From Bacillota bacterium (lineage in GTDB: Bacteria; Bacillota; Clostridia; Acetivibrionales; DTU013): DNA of 64,000 nucleotides. Shown piece by piece: positions 18,766-28,054 of this stretch (within the stretch, counting starts at the first letter, position 1; each line of letters begins with the position of its first letter). The notes under the pieces were generated by a model. That model worked only from the letters and a program-made list of their open reading frames with translations, had not been told where the DNA came from and ran no database searches. The position numbers and the translations under genes are program-made. The stretch lies in contig JAFABI010000100.1 in NCBI GenBank assembly GCA_023426125.1, positions 1-64,000 of the forward strand, given 5' to 3'.

Positions 18766-19470
18766 TCAGCGTATGCGGCCCTTTCTAATTATCTCCCTGT
18801 AAGTATCTATCGTATCGGAGCGTGCTACATTGATACGCTTTATTTCATACCGTTTATCGCCGGTTTTGTAATTGCCGTAGTTGGTAGTGACACAGTACTT
18901 ATAATATTTTTCAGCGATGGCAAGAACATTTTTATTGTACCTTCCATATGGATAAGATAATGCCTTTACCGGCTTGTGGGTGATTTTTTCTATCATGGCT
19001 TTGGATTCCTTGCATTCCTTTTCAACCTGCGCATCTGTCATTTGATCCAACTGCGGATGGCTTACGGTATGGCTTTCAAAAGAAAACACGCCGGACATTT
19101 CGCTTATTTCCTTCTGGGATAAATAGCCCGGGTGATCCACATATCCCGTTATTAAGAATACGGTTGCTTTAAAATTAAATTCTTTTAATATGGGAAAAGC
19201 ATATTGGTACAGATCCTTGTAACCATCGTCAAAGGTAATTATGATCGGATTCTTATATTTATGGTAATCATCGATATCGTTAAAAGTCAATGTCGTATAC
19301 TTCTGCTCATGCAGATATTTCATTTGCTTATAAAACTCGGCAGGACTTACAAATAGTTCTTCCGAGCCATCGATATGATCATCGACGGCATGATACATCA
19401 GAACAGGCGTAACGGTTTCACTTCGGGAGCTATTCACAACGAGAAGTGAAAAAAGCAATGTGGTGTACAT
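18766..19470 (-). CDS. Polysaccharide deacetylase (NodB-fold, CE4 family)
   Basis: A 234-residue protein with a short N-terminal hydrophobic segment (about 2-12) that probably exports or anchors it. It has the standard CE4 motifs: PVLMYHAVDD near residue 22, the metal-binding and base motif TFDDGY near 79, the zinc-ligand histidine pair in SHTVSHP near 132, and SYPYGRYN near 173. Such enzymes remove N-acetyl groups from peptidoglycan, chitin-type polymers or exopolysaccharide outside the membrane. The substrate cannot be told from sequence. Start: ATG at 19470 with AGGA about nine bases upstream; the frame closes 11 codons further upstream without another good start. It is divergent from the lactate dehydrogenase gene and separated from the CBM3 block by that block's promoter region. 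Confidence 0.9.
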   Translation of the reverse strand: MYTTLLFSLLVVNSSRSETVTPVLMYHAVDDHIDGSEELFVSPAEFYKQMKYLHEQKYTTLTFNDIDDYHKYKNPIIITFDDGYKDLYQYAFPILKEFNFKATVFLITGYVDHPGYLSQKEISEMSGVFSFESHTVSHPQLDQMTDAQVEKECKESKAMIEKITHKPVKALSYPYGRYNKNVLAIAEKYYKYCVTTNYGNYKTGDKRYEIKRINVARSDTIDTYREIIRKGRIR

Positions 19471-19675
19471 TATAATCCTTAAATACCGGGATAACCACGT
19501 AATGATATAAACTCACCAGCCTTGCATGATTTTTGGCAGTATTGATCCTCGATAGAACACTAGTATGCGCCGAAGATTTGCTTTCTATAATGGAATATAT
19601 TGGGCCAAATATATTTACGGCATTGATTGCTGCACAAAAATTAAGGGTATACTGTTAGTGTTGGAGGTGATCTAT

Positions 19676-20626
19676 GTGCCCGATAAAGCAATTAAAAAAA
19701 TCACCATTGTCGGCGCAGGCTTTGTAGGCTCTACCACCGCTTATACGCTAATGATCAGCGGCCTTGTCTCAGAGCTGGTACTCATTGATGTCAATACCGA
19801 AAAATCCGAAGGCGAAGTGATGGACCTAAACCACGGCATGCCCTTTGTAAGGCCGGTCAGGATCAGCAACGGGGATTATGCGGATTGTGCCGGTTCGGAC
19901 ATCATCATTTTAAGTGCGGGAGTAAATCAAAAACCGGGTGAGACCCGGCTTGACCTTGTACATAAAAATACCGCCGTTTTCAAAAGCATTATTTCCGAGA
20001 TAATAAAATACAACACGGACTGCATCCTGCTGGTTGTCACAAATCCTGTGGACATACTGACCTACATCACTTACAGGATTTCCGGCTTCCACAAAAGCAA
20101 GGTCATCGGCTCGGGAACCGTCCTGGATACCGCACGCTTCAAATATCTTCTGGGCGACCATATCAGTGTGGACGCAAGAAACGTGCATGCTTACATCATC
20201 GGAGAGCATGGAGACAGCGAGGTTCCCGCCTGGAGCCTTACAAACATTGCCGGCATTCCCATGGACAAATATTGTGAAACCTGTAAACGCTGTGATAACG
20301 GTATTTCAAAGCATGATATCTACAATGACGTACGGAATTCCGCATATGAAATCATAAAAAGAAAAGGCGCCACCTACTATGCGGTTGCTCTGGCCGTCCG
20401 AAGAATCGTAGAGGCCATTGTCCGGGATGAAAACTCAATTTTGACGGTTTCCAGCCTGATGGAAGGAAACTTCGGTTTGACGGACGTTTGCCTGAGCCTG
20501 CCCACCATTGTCGACCTGGGCGGGATCAATCAAGTTTTGGATGTACCGTTGAACGAAAAGGAGATTGAGGCATTTGTCAACTCCGGCAATTCCATGAAGG
20601 AAATCCTGAAAAATGTTAAATTATGA
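19676..20626 (+). CDS. ldh: L-lactate dehydrogenase
   Basis: A 316-residue enzyme that interconverts pyruvate and L-lactate with NADH in the cytosol. The start is taken at GTG 19676 because GGAGGTG lies at 19662-19668; the frame is open further upstream, but the extra 37 residues do not resemble the family and 316 residues is the usual size. Visible motifs are the Rossmann loop GAGFVGS, the substrate-specificity loop NQKPGETRLDL with glutamine at the position that favours pyruvate over oxaloacetate, the NAD-contact region VTNPVD, the DTARF segment, and the catalytic histidine in IGEHGDSE. It stands alone and is followed by two nested-hairpin repeats, so it is probably monocistronic. Confidence 0.95.
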   Translation: MPDKAIKKITIVGAGFVGSTTAYTLMISGLVSELVLIDVNTEKSEGEVMDLNHGMPFVRPVRISNGDYADCAGSDIIILSAGVNQKPGETRLDLVHKNTAVFKSIISEIIKYNTDCILLVVTNPVDILTYITYRISGFHKSKVIGSGTVLDTARFKYLLGDHISVDARNVHAYIIGEHGDSEVPAWSLTNIAGIPMDKYCETCKRCDNGISKHDIYNDVRNSAYEIIKRKGATYYAVALAVRRIVEAIVRDENSILTVSSLMEGNFGLTDVCLSLPTIVDLGGINQVLDVPLNEKEIEAFVNSGNSMKEILKNVKL

Positions 20627-20650
20627 AACTTTTGCTGAGGAACCAACGTC

Positions 20651-20756
20651 TAATACTCCAGCGAAAAAGTCTCAACTGACCTTTCAGAAATAACGCATTG
20701 AACCTTTGCGATTATTTCCGAAAGGTATTTCAAAAATATATTTTTCGCCGTAGCAC
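20651..20756. repeat. Nested double-hairpin element, copy B
   Basis: Outer arms TACTCCAGCGAAAAA and TTTTTCGCCGTAGCA flank an inner stem, CTTTCAGAAATAACGC paired with GCGATTATTTCCGAAAG. It lies 25 bp after the ldh stop codon. Between this copy and the next is a further small hairpin (CAATTGCC/GGCAATTG at about 20777-20818). The 352-bp gap 20627-20978 is almost entirely made of these structures. Confidence 0.78.
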
Positions 20757-20834
20757 CAACCATAAAAAAATACTCCAATTGCCTAAAATATTCTACTTCA
20801 CGAATACCGGCAATTGTTATACCATGATGATAGG

Positions 20835-20945
20835 CGCTACAGCGAAAATTACCGGATGAAACCCTGGAAAAATACGCGTTGAGTGTCCGCGATTATTTTT
20901 CCGGGACCCATGGATGCCGGAAAAATAATGAGGTTTCCGCTGTAA
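20835..20945. repeat. Nested double-hairpin element, copy C
   Basis: Outer arms GCTACAGCGAAAA and TTTCCGCTGTAAAA flank an inner stem, CCCTGGAAAAATACGCG paired with CGCGATTATTTTTCCGGG. An extra partial arm (CCGGAAAAATAATG) follows. It ends about 33 bp before the moxR start codon, so it lies at the immediate 5' side of that operon. Confidence 0.75.
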
Positions 20946-20978
20946 AATCTACAAAATATGAATACGAGGATTTGAATT

Positions 20979-21935
20979 ATGGACAATTCGGTGAAAATAC
21001 TCAAGAAGATTGTGGATAATGTTGAAAATGTCATCGTCGGCAAGCGGAATGCCATTGAGCTGGCGGTAATCTCACTTATCTGCAACGGTCATGTTCTTAT
21101 CGAGGATGTTCCCGGCGTCGGCAAGACCAGCCTTGTTTCCGCCCTTGCCAAGTCGCTGGACGCTACCTTCAAAAGAATCCAGTTCACTCCGGATGTATTG
21201 CCTTCCGATATTACAGGCTTCTCCATCTTCAATCAGAAAACCTGCGAGTTTGAATACAGGCCCGGCTCCATCATGAGCCAGATCATTCTCGCGGACGAGA
21301 TCAACCGCACCTCGCCCAAGACCCAGGCCAGCCTGCTGGAAGTCATGGAAGAAAGCCAGGTTACGGTGGACGGCATGACCTATAAGGTTCCGAAGCCCTT
21401 TATGGTTCTGGCGACCCAGAATCCCGTGGAGTACCTCGGTACATATCCTTTGCCGGAAGCGCAGATCGACAGGTTTTTCATGAAAATATCCATCGGTTAT
21501 CCGTCTGCCGGAGAGGAAGCGCACATCCTTAGCAAATTCAAGCTGACCAACCCTCTCGACAACCTTCTGCCCGTGGCGGAGAGCAAAGATATCATTGCCT
21601 TGCAGGAAGAAATTAAAGGCGTCCATGTGGATAAAAGCCTTGGCGCCTATATTGTCGATATCGTGGGCCAGACCAGGAAGCATCCGGATGTGACCCTGGG
21701 TTCCAGTCCCAGAGGTTCCCTTTCGCTTTTCAGGGCCGGACAGGCCTGGGCATTTTACAACAACAGGGACTATGTGCTTCCCGACGACATTAAAAAAATG
21801 GTCGCCCCGATCCTTTCCCACAGGATCATCCTCAAGCAGGAGGCAAAACTAAAGAAGGTGAACCCTGAAGACATATTGAATACCATTGTCGGCAAAATAC
21901 ATATACCAGTGGTGAACTTTGATGAAGCAAAATAG
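20979..21935 (+). CDS. MoxR-type AAA+ ATPase
   Basis: A 318-residue cytosolic AAA+ chaperone-like ATPase. The Walker A motif is DVPGVGKTSL near residue 40, Walker B is ILADEINRTSPK near 105, sensor 1 is in ATQNPVEYLGTYPLPEAQ, and sensor 2 lies near SPRGSLSLF. MoxR ATPases usually sit beside DUF58 and transglutaminase genes, as here, and are thought to help fold or activate partner proteins at the membrane. Start: ATG 20979 behind GAGGATT. Its end overlaps the next gene by 14 bp, so translation is probably coupled. The nested hairpin copy C lies directly upstream. Confidence 0.95.
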   Translation: MDNSVKILKKIVDNVENVIVGKRNAIELAVISLICNGHVLIEDVPGVGKTSLVSALAKSLDATFKRIQFTPDVLPSDITGFSIFNQKTCEFEYRPGSIMSQIILADEINRTSPKTQASLLEVMEESQVTVDGMTYKVPKPFMVLATQNPVEYLGTYPLPEAQIDRFFMKISIGYPSAGEEAHILSKFKLTNPLDNLLPVAESKDIIALQEEIKGVHVDKSLGAYIVDIVGQTRKHPDVTLGSSPRGSLSLFRAGQAWAFYNNRDYVLPDDIKKMVAPILSHRIILKQEAKLKKVNPEDILNTIVGKIHIPVVNFDEAK

Positions 21936-23121
21936 AATCCTTTATTTCTGCCTGTTTTTTCTGGCATTGATTTTCATCTATTTTTACGGAGGCAGAATCC
22001 CGTATACGTTTTTTTATGTCATCGTCTTGTTGCCTGTAATTTCCCTGCTTTATACCTTTCTTGTGTATCTTCGCTTCAAATACGGGCAGGATACCGACAG
22101 GAAGTTTGTCACCAAGGGCGACAAGGTGAATTTTATTTTCAGTATACACAATGAGGATTTTTTCTTTTACCCCTATGTAAAGGTAACGTTTTACGGGGCC
22201 GAGACGGTTTTTGCAAAACAGTTCCAGATAAAGAATTTTTCCCTGGCGCCTTTTCATGGCAAAACATTTTCCTTTGAGCTCCAGTGCAACTACCGAGGGA
22301 ATTATGAAATCGGCATAAATTCCGTTGAAATTGAGGATTTTCTAGGACTTTTCACTTTCCGGTACAATGTTTTCGAGCCGAAATATGTGACGGTATATCC
22401 ATGCATCGTTTATCTGGACCGTTTTTTCCTCAAGACGGATTTTCAGTCCGAGTCCCACTCCATCCTAAACAGCAGAAATGAGGATATGGCAACCATATCC
22501 GATATCAGGAATTATGCCTTCGGCGACAGCCTGAAGCGGATCCACTGGAAGCTTACCGCCAAGTCCGGCGACCTTATGGTCAAAAAGTTTCAAAGCACTT
22601 CCGAGACCAGTGTGGTAATGATTCTGGATTTAAAGAAAAACCCGTATACCTCCGGAATCAATGTCGCCGTAGAAGACAAGCTAATCGAATCCATCGTTTC
22701 CGTGCTTCATTACTGCCTTTACAATTGGATCCCGGTGACCCTCATCTATTACAGCGGCAGGCTTGTCACCGTACAGGCGAGAAATCATCTGATGTTCAAT
22801 GAGATTTATGAGATACTGGCCAGGGTGAAGTTTAACGAAAGCATTCCTGTCAAGGACCTTATCGAGGTATACACAAACGACACCATTGCCAAGACAAACC
22901 TTTTGCTTTTTACTTCAAACCTGGATTACGAATTATATGACCGGATTTACAAAACCACCGTTTCAGGCTTCGACGTCAGTCTTTTATATACGTCGCCCGA
23001 AAGCCTTACAAGTTCGGCCACAGGCGATGTGGACAACATCCTGGCATCCCTGCCCGAAATCGGTGTGAACGCATATAAGATAGGAGTCAACGATGATACA
23101 AAGCTTGTACTTGAGCGCTGA
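21922..23121 (+). CDS. DUF58 family membrane protein
   Basis: A 399-residue protein from ATG 21922 (a TTG one codon earlier is also possible). Two hydrophobic segments lie within the first 45 residues, followed by a beta-rich region. The DUF58 signature reads ISDIRNYAFGDSLKRIHWKL, then TAKSGDLMVKKF, near residues 195-225. The C-terminal part resembles a von Willebrand A-type fold (VVMILDLKKNPY). DUF58 proteins accompany MoxR ATPases and transglutaminase-like proteins; the biochemical role is unsettled. Translationally coupled to moxR and followed after about 70 bp by the transglutaminase-like gene. Confidence 0.93.
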   Translation: MKQNRILYFCLFFLALIFIYFYGGRIPYTFFYVIVLLPVISLLYTFLVYLRFKYGQDTDRKFVTKGDKVNFIFSIHNEDFFFYPYVKVTFYGAETVFAKQFQIKNFSLAPFHGKTFSFELQCNYRGNYEIGINSVEIEDFLGLFTFRYNVFEPKYVTVYPCIVYLDRFFLKTDFQSESHSILNSRNEDMATISDIRNYAFGDSLKRIHWKLTAKSGDLMVKKFQSTSETSVVMILDLKKNPYTSGINVAVEDKLIESIVSVLHYCLYNWIPVTLIYYSGRLVTVQARNHLMFNEIYEILARVKFNESIPVKDLIEVYTNDTIAKTNLLLFTSNLDYELYDRIYKTTVSGFDVSLLYTSPESLTSSATGDVDNILASLPEIGVNAYKIGVNDDTKLVLER

Positions 23122-23193
23122 TATAGAGAATGGACAAGAGTTGCGGCCGGACCTCGAAAGGACGGCAGGATGCCCCGGGAAGGAGGCGCGGTA

Positions 23194-25563
23194 ATGCTGA
23201 AAAAAATACTGGATAACTTAAGCGGCCTTCTGCTGGCATTAATTATCTGCTTCAGCCTTGTATTTGCTATCACTTCCACACTGGGACTCAGCATACCTGC
23301 ATATTTTGTCCTTCTTGTCGTTGCAGGATTGCTCGCAGTTTACAGGGTGATTTTTTTATCAAAGCTTTCCAGGATTATCTCCGGCTTGATCGTACTGATT
23401 TTCCTGATCTATTTTGCTCTGCAAATAGCTTTCAACACAGGCCTGACTTCCGTGCAGAAGTTCCTCTATGATTATTTTCTATGGCTCTACGATTTGACTG
23501 TATATGGCACATATGCCGATATTCTATACAGCAACATCACTTTCATCGCTTTGTGTTTTATCTTTACTTCTTATTATTATGCCTTTGCCTGCAGGAAATT
23601 TGTATTTTCTCTCATCTTTATCCCCGGGGCAATTGTTTTCTCTATCCAGGCCATTTACGATTACCTGGTAACGTACCTGCCCTTTTATGTTTTCCTCTTT
23701 GCACTGATATTGTGCTATTTGCAGCGTGTTCACAACAGGAAGGCCAAAAATCCGGGAAATGAGTATCTCGGCAATGCCTCCTTCCTTTTATGGATCATCC
23801 CGGTATCCGTCCTGGCGGTATTTGCCGCCTCGCTCATTCATACCAGCGATAAGCCCCTTGAATGGAAGTGGCTGGATACAAAGGTAAATGCGGTGTATAA
23901 CTATTTTTACAAAAAATTCGACTATGTGGAATTCGATTACTTTTCCGTTTCCGCTTCCGGCTTTGGGGAGAAGAACAATCTTCTGGGAGGAAGGGTCAGG
24001 CTTAACAATACGCTGGTCCTGTCGGTGGAAGCAAATAAAAACGTATACTTGAAAGGGACCTCCTACGACCAGTATACCGGCAGGAACTGGGTTAATACCA
24101 TGGAAGAGCAAACCCCTTTGGAGCAAATAAACAGCCGGCAGTATAATAATTGGTACAGCAATGCGCCATATATCGACTCCATTGAAACCCTTTTAGGTAT
24201 GAGCATCTTATCGGGCAGCCGTAATTATGCGGAGGAATATTTTTACAGCGAGAAGGTAAAAGTAATCTATCAGAATATCAAAAGCAAGTCGGTTTTTCTC
24301 CCAAGCAAGCTCATCTCCTTTAGTCCATCGGAGAAAGACTATAAATTGCTGGTCAACGGGAACAATACCATTATTTCCGAAAAAAGGCTTGGCAGCGGTT
24401 TTGCTTATGAGCTGGAATATTTGCTTCCGAAAAGGTCCTCGGCGGAGTTTATCGATAGTTTGAGAAGAAGCCGGCAAGGATTGTACAAGGAATTTTCCTC
24501 CGGAAACAGATTATCTTCCAATCAATTCCTGGATTTATTGGAGGATAATTCTGAAAAAATCTATGCGGAATACTTGGGGCTCCCCGACACATTACCGCAA
24601 AGAGTTTACGATCTTTCTTCCTCCCTCACGGTTCAGTATGACAATAACTATGATAAGGTCAAGGCGCTGGAGCAATACCTTTCCACCAATTTCCCCTACA
24701 ACCTTGACGTAAGATCAACCCCAAGAAACCGTGATTTCGTGGACTATTTCCTTTTTGAACAAAAGGAAGGCTATTGTACCTATTTCGCTTCGGCATTGAC
24801 CGTCATGGCCAGGTGCATCGGAATACCGGCCAGATATGTGGAAGGTTATATTTTGCCGCCCAAGCCTTCAGAGAAGCAGGCAAATCTCTATAATGTCACC
24901 AACAATCAGGCGCATGCCTGGACAGAAGTGTATTTTGAAGGATATGGCTGGCTGCCCTTTGAAGCCACTTCGCCCTTCCGTTCCGGCTTTTATTCCGACC
25001 CGGAAGCCGCGGCTGTTTACAGTGGCGATCTGGCTTCCAACCCTGCCTATGAAGATTACATGGAAATGATGCAAAAATACCCCCAGGGTACGAATGTTCC
25101 CCTGCTTGATATTGGCGACTATGAAGTCGAAAAGACTCCTTACCTGCTGTACGCGGTTATCGCTGCAGGAGCAATTATCTTTCTTTTGGCAGCGGTATTG
25201 ATCTTAAATTCCGTCAGAACCAAAATGAGCATCTACCGGATCATGAGTATGCCGCCGAAAGAAAGCGTGCTGAGGCTTTATAAATATTTCGTTTCCGTAC
25301 TGACCTATTCGAACTATGGAATACAGGCAGGCGAAACACCTTTGCAGTATTCCGAAAGGATCGACAGATATTTCTATTTCCGGCCAGTAAAATTCAGGGA
25401 GATTACCGATATCTTCATCAAATCCAGATACAGTACCCGCGAAATCACCGACAAAGAAAAGCAGATCCTGATTGATTTCATCCCGAAATTATTCGCAGAA
25501 TCAAAGAATGACATGGGAAGAACCAGGTATTTCCTCTACAAAAGAGCGCTGGGGAGATTTTAA
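23194..25563 (+). CDS. Transglutaminase-like membrane protein (TgpA type)
   Basis: 789 residues from ATG 23194, chosen because GGAAGGAGG precedes it by eight bases; an ATG at 23170 lacks a good site. The N terminus has about six to seven membrane segments (to about residue 240). A long extracellular domain follows. It contains a transglutaminase core with the cysteine in EGYCTYFASAL (about 530), the histidine in NQAHAWTEVYFEG (about 578) and FEATSP where many relatives have aspartate. One more membrane helix lies near 650-675, with a cytoplasmic tail of the DUF4129 kind. The papain-like triad suggests protein crosslinking or peptidase activity on the outer face. Last gene of the MoxR-DUF58 operon. 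Substrate unknown. Confidence 0.92.
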   Translation: MLKKILDNLSGLLLALIICFSLVFAITSTLGLSIPAYFVLLVVAGLLAVYRVIFLSKLSRIISGLIVLIFLIYFALQIAFNTGLTSVQKFLYDYFLWLYDLTVYGTYADILYSNITFIALCFIFTSYYYAFACRKFVFSLIFIPGAIVFSIQAIYDYLVTYLPFYVFLFALILCYLQRVHNRKAKNPGNEYLGNASFLLWIIPVSVLAVFAASLIHTSDKPLEWKWLDTKVNAVYNYFYKKFDYVEFDYFSVSASGFGEKNNLLGGRVRLNNTLVLSVEANKNVYLKGTSYDQYTGRNWVNTMEEQTPLEQINSRQYNNWYSNAPYIDSIETLLGMSILSGSRNYAEEYFYSEKVKVIYQNIKSKSVFLPSKLISFSPSEKDYKLLVNGNNTIISEKRLGSGFAYELEYLLPKRSSAEFIDSLRRSRQGLYKEFSSGNRLSSNQFLDLLEDNSEKIYAEYLGLPDTLPQRVYDLSSSLTVQYDNNYDKVKALEQYLSTNFPYNLDVRSTPRNRDFVDYFLFEQKEGYCTYFASALTVMARCIGIPARYVEGYILPPKPSEKQANLYNVTNNQAHAWTEVYFEGYGWLPFEATSPFRSGFYSDPEAAAVYSGDLASNPAYEDYMEMMQKYPQGTNVPLLDIGDYEVEKTPYLLYAVIAAGAIIFLLAAVLILNSVRTKMSIYRIMSMPPKESVLRLYKYFVSVLTYSNYGIQAGETPLQYSERIDRYFYFRPVKFREITDIFIKSRYSTREITDKEKQILIDFIPKLFAESKNDMGRTRYFLYKRALGRF

Positions 25564-25583
25564 TTTTACTCACTATAAAAACA

Positions 25584-25681
25584 TGCCATTGCGAGGAGCT
25601 TGCGACGAAACAATCTCAGCTTTTAACCGGAATCACACGATAGAGATTGCCACGCTTCACTTTGTTACGCTCGCAATGACA
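25584..25681. repeat. Palindromic intergenic repeat, TCATTGCGAGG family, copy 2
   Basis: It begins TGCCATTGCGAGGAG and ends ACGCTCGCAATGACA, with internal CAATCTCAGC and AGAGATTGCC forming a second pairing. It belongs to the same family as 7376-7459, and lies just after the last gene of the MoxR operon. Confidence 0.75.
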
Positions 25682-25697
25682 GACCAGTTGATGCTAA

Positions 25698-25804
25698 CTT
25701 AGGAGTACTGCAAATATTACTTCCCGTTTTTCTGAAAATGCCGGCGCTCCAAGACTGCATTTTCAGAAATCTATACGGGAAGTTATATTTGCACCAGTAC
25801 TTAG
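25698..25804. repeat. Palindromic element E, copy 1
   Basis: Long imperfect palindrome. The left arm is CTTAGGAGTACTGCAAATA, TTACTTCCCG, then TCTGAAAATGC. The right arm is GCATTTTCAGAAA, then TATACGGGAAGTTATATTTG, CACCAGTACTTAG. A second copy with an inserted hairpin lies at 63613-63766. Both lie next to the 3' end of a minus-strand gene. Confidence 0.8.
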
Positions 25805-25823
25805 CTGGAGCTGTACTAAGGCT

Positions 25824-26255
25824 TTAGAGCCTGTAAACAGAATCTGACGATATAACATTAATTCCATTGTCTTTTAATGCTTTTATGGCTTTATCGGTAT
25901 CGGCAACCTTCAGGATAACCAGCGCTTCATTTTCCGCCTTTCCGACAAAAGCGTACAAATACTCAATGCCGATGCCTTCCCTTTTCAGAATGTCCAGCGC
26001 CGTAGCCAGACCGCCGGGCTTATCCGCAATCGAAATTGCGATGACACTGGTACAGCTGACGGTAAAACCGTTCTCCTTAAGTATCTCTACCGCTTCCTCA
26101 GGCCTGTTGACGATCAGCCGCAATATGCCGAAATCCGTCGTGTCGGCGATGGACAGGGCGCTAATGTCAATTTTGTTGGAGCCCAGCACCCTGGTTACCT
26201 CGGCAAGCCTGCCGGACTTGTTTTCAAGAAAAATCGATATTTGTTTGATAAGCAT
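25824..26255 (-). CDS. Tandem ACT-domain protein
   Basis: 143 residues from ATG 26255, supported by GGGAGG eight bases upstream; a longer frame to 26300 has no site. Two ACT domains are visible (about 1-66 and 69-140), beginning IKQISIFLENKSGRLAEVT and VIAISIADKPGGLATAL. ACT domains bind small ligands, often amino acids, and regulate enzymes. Proteins of this size regularly follow phenylacetate-CoA ligase and indolepyruvate oxidoreductase genes, as here (66 bp after the ligase gene). An aromatic amino acid or aryl acid sensor is therefore likely but not shown. Confidence 0.9.
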   Translation of the reverse strand: MLIKQISIFLENKSGRLAEVTRVLGSNKIDISALSIADTTDFGILRLIVNRPEEAVEILKENGFTVSCTSVIAISIADKPGGLATALDILKREGIGIEYLYAFVGKAENEALVILKVADTDKAIKALKDNGINVISSDSVYRL

Positions 26256-26321
26256 ACCTTTACCTCCCGATTCATTCAGGAAAAACACTCCAAAAGGCAC
26301 CTTCCGGAGCGTCTTCTCTGA

Positions 26322-27623
26322 TTAGATTTTCCTTTTGTCGATGACCCGTTTCGCCTTGCCTTCGCTTCTTTCGATGGTCTTTGGTTCCACCAGCTTGACT
26401 TTTGCATTGATGCCAAGGGTAGATTCTATTTCCTTCTTTATCATCCGTTCCAGGTCCTCAATGCGCTTGACTTCATCCGAGAACAGCGCCTGGGTCATTT
26501 CCACCCAGACCTCCAGCGAATCCAGATTGTCCTTCCGGTCTACAATCAATTGATAATGCGGCGCAGTTTCGCCGATTTCCAGCAATACGCTCTCAATCTG
26601 CGATGGGAAAACATTCACGCCGCGAATTATCAACATGTCGTCAGTACGTCCTGTCACCTTGCTCATCCGGACAACCGTCCGTCCGCATTGGCATTTTTCA
26701 TAGTTCAACGTGGATATATCCCTGGTTCGGTACCTGAGCAGCGGAAGCCCTTCCTTGGTTATGGTAGTGAATACCAGTTCCCCTTTTGAGCCTGGAGGCA
26801 ATACCTCTTCCGTTTCAGGGTTGATGATCTCCGGAATGAAATGATCTTCCTGAATATGCAGGCCGTTCTGACAGGGGCATTCCGTGGCAACGCCGGGACC
26901 GATGATTTCACTTAAGCCGTAAATGTCTATTGCCAGGATTCCCAGCCTCTGTTCTATTTCATTCCGCATGCTGCTGGACCACGGTTCGGCGCCAAAAATA
27001 CCGGCCTTCAGCTTCATATCCTCTTTCTTTATACCCGCTTCTTCCAGTTCTTCCGCCATAAACAGGGCATAGGACGGAGTACAGGCCAGGATGGTAGTGC
27101 CAAAGTCCTTCATGATCTGAAGCTGTCTTTTGGTATTGCCTCCTGAAATGGGAATAACCGAAGCGCCTACCCGTTCAGCACCGTAGTGCGCGCCCAGCCC
27201 TCCGGTAAACAAGCCGTAGCCGTATGCCACCTGAATGAAGGATTCCTTGGTGGCTCCCGCACAGGTAAGCGTTCTGGCCATTACCTCAGCCCAGGTGTCT
27301 ATGTCTCTTCTGGTATAGCCGACCACCGTCTGTCTGCCGGTTGTACCGGAGGAAGCATGGATTCTTATAATTTCACTTAAGGGAACGGCAAACATGCCGT
27401 AAGGATAAGTGTCTCTTAGATCCTGCTTGTAAGAAAACGGAAGCTTCGAAAGATCTTCGACGGATTTTATATCCCCCGGCTCCAATCCCTTTTTCTGCAT
27501 TTTTTCACGGTAAAAGGGGACGTTGTGATAGATCCTTTTCACCGTGTTGACAAGCCTTTCGCTTTGTACCCTTGCCATTTCTTCTCTTGGCATACATTCG
27601 TATGTCGGATTCCAGTATTGCAT
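26322..27623 (-). CDS. paaK: Phenylacetate-CoA ligase (AMP-forming)
   Basis: 433 residues from ATG 27623, which follows GGGAGGGG; the frame stays open to 27677 but without a site. It activates arylacetates to CoA thioesters with ATP. Visible motifs are the AMP-binding loop SSGTTGRQTVVGYTRRD near residue 92, YGLSEIIGPG near 235, YRTRDIS near 305 and a C-terminal domain beginning GRTDDMLIIRGVNVFPSQ. Such a ligase beside iorAB fits conversion of aromatic amino acid 2-oxo acids, either making ATP from aryl-CoA or activating arylacetate for the reverse reaction. It is separated from iorB by an unusually long gap of 431 bp. Confidence 0.93.
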   Translation of the reverse strand: MQYWNPTYECMPREEMARVQSERLVNTVKRIYHNVPFYREKMQKKGLEPGDIKSVEDLSKLPFSYKQDLRDTYPYGMFAVPLSEIIRIHASSGTTGRQTVVGYTRRDIDTWAEVMARTLTCAGATKESFIQVAYGYGLFTGGLGAHYGAERVGASVIPISGGNTKRQLQIMKDFGTTILACTPSYALFMAEELEEAGIKKEDMKLKAGIFGAEPWSSSMRNEIEQRLGILAIDIYGLSEIIGPGVATECPCQNGLHIQEDHFIPEIINPETEEVLPPGSKGELVFTTITKEGLPLLRYRTRDISTLNYEKCQCGRTVVRMSKVTGRTDDMLIIRGVNVFPSQIESVLLEIGETAPHYQLIVDRKDNLDSLEVWVEMTQALFSDEVKRIEDLERMIKKEIESTLGINAKVKLVEPKTIERSEGKAKRVIDKRKI

Positions 27624-28054
27624 TTTGCTTACCCCTCCCAAAACTAGTTTATAACGAGGCACTAAAATATGCCTCACCTCTATAGGTGGTGGATACCGAA
27701 TTGGTTTTCAGGCGGTGGGCATATCATCTCCCACCCGGGATGCATGGGCGAGCAGCAAGCTTTAGCTTGCGACCAGCCTCGTTGAAACTCCGCTACGGTA
27801 AGGAAATCTTTCTACAACCGAAAAATTCCTTTTGAACCAGGTCGTTATAAGGCTTCCAGTAAAAGCGGACAGCCTGAAACCCAGTGGGTATGAACCCCCT
27901 ACAGGGTCTTATAAAAAAGCCTATCCATCCTCACACAAGAACGGCTTTCAGGGATTACGGGTATCTCCCGCCCCACGCAAAAGCAAAAAGGCTTGTATTA
28001 CCAATATTCATGCCGCACCGCGGCACACCTGGGTATGAAAACATCAAATCCTTT
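27624..28054. other. Long non-coding gap with several inverted repeats inside the ior/paaK operon
   Basis: No convincing gene is visible. The region holds a repeat-type hairpin (27744-27777, GCGAGCAGCAA...TTGCGACCAGC), a pair of distant inverted arms (CCTGAAACCC near 27869 and GGCTTTCAGGG near 27943) and a small hairpin TGCCGCACCGCGGCA near 28010. Rich pairing potential suggests a structured RNA or an old insertion. Confidence 0.5.
27744..27777. repeat. Short hairpin repeat H, copy 1
   Basis: GGGCGAGCAGCAAGC, TTTA, GCTTGCGACCAGCC. The same core with a different stem (GCAAATGC/GCATTTGC) is inserted in element E copy 2 at 63663-63702. The compensating stem change with conserved flanks indicates that structure is kept. 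Confidence 0.6.

Noticed and set aside
27940..28040. Possible relic of an IS200/IS605 TnpB C terminus in the iorB-paaK gap
   Set aside because: A short minus-strand reading looked vaguely similar, but no conserved DED or zinc-finger residues and no element ends were found.
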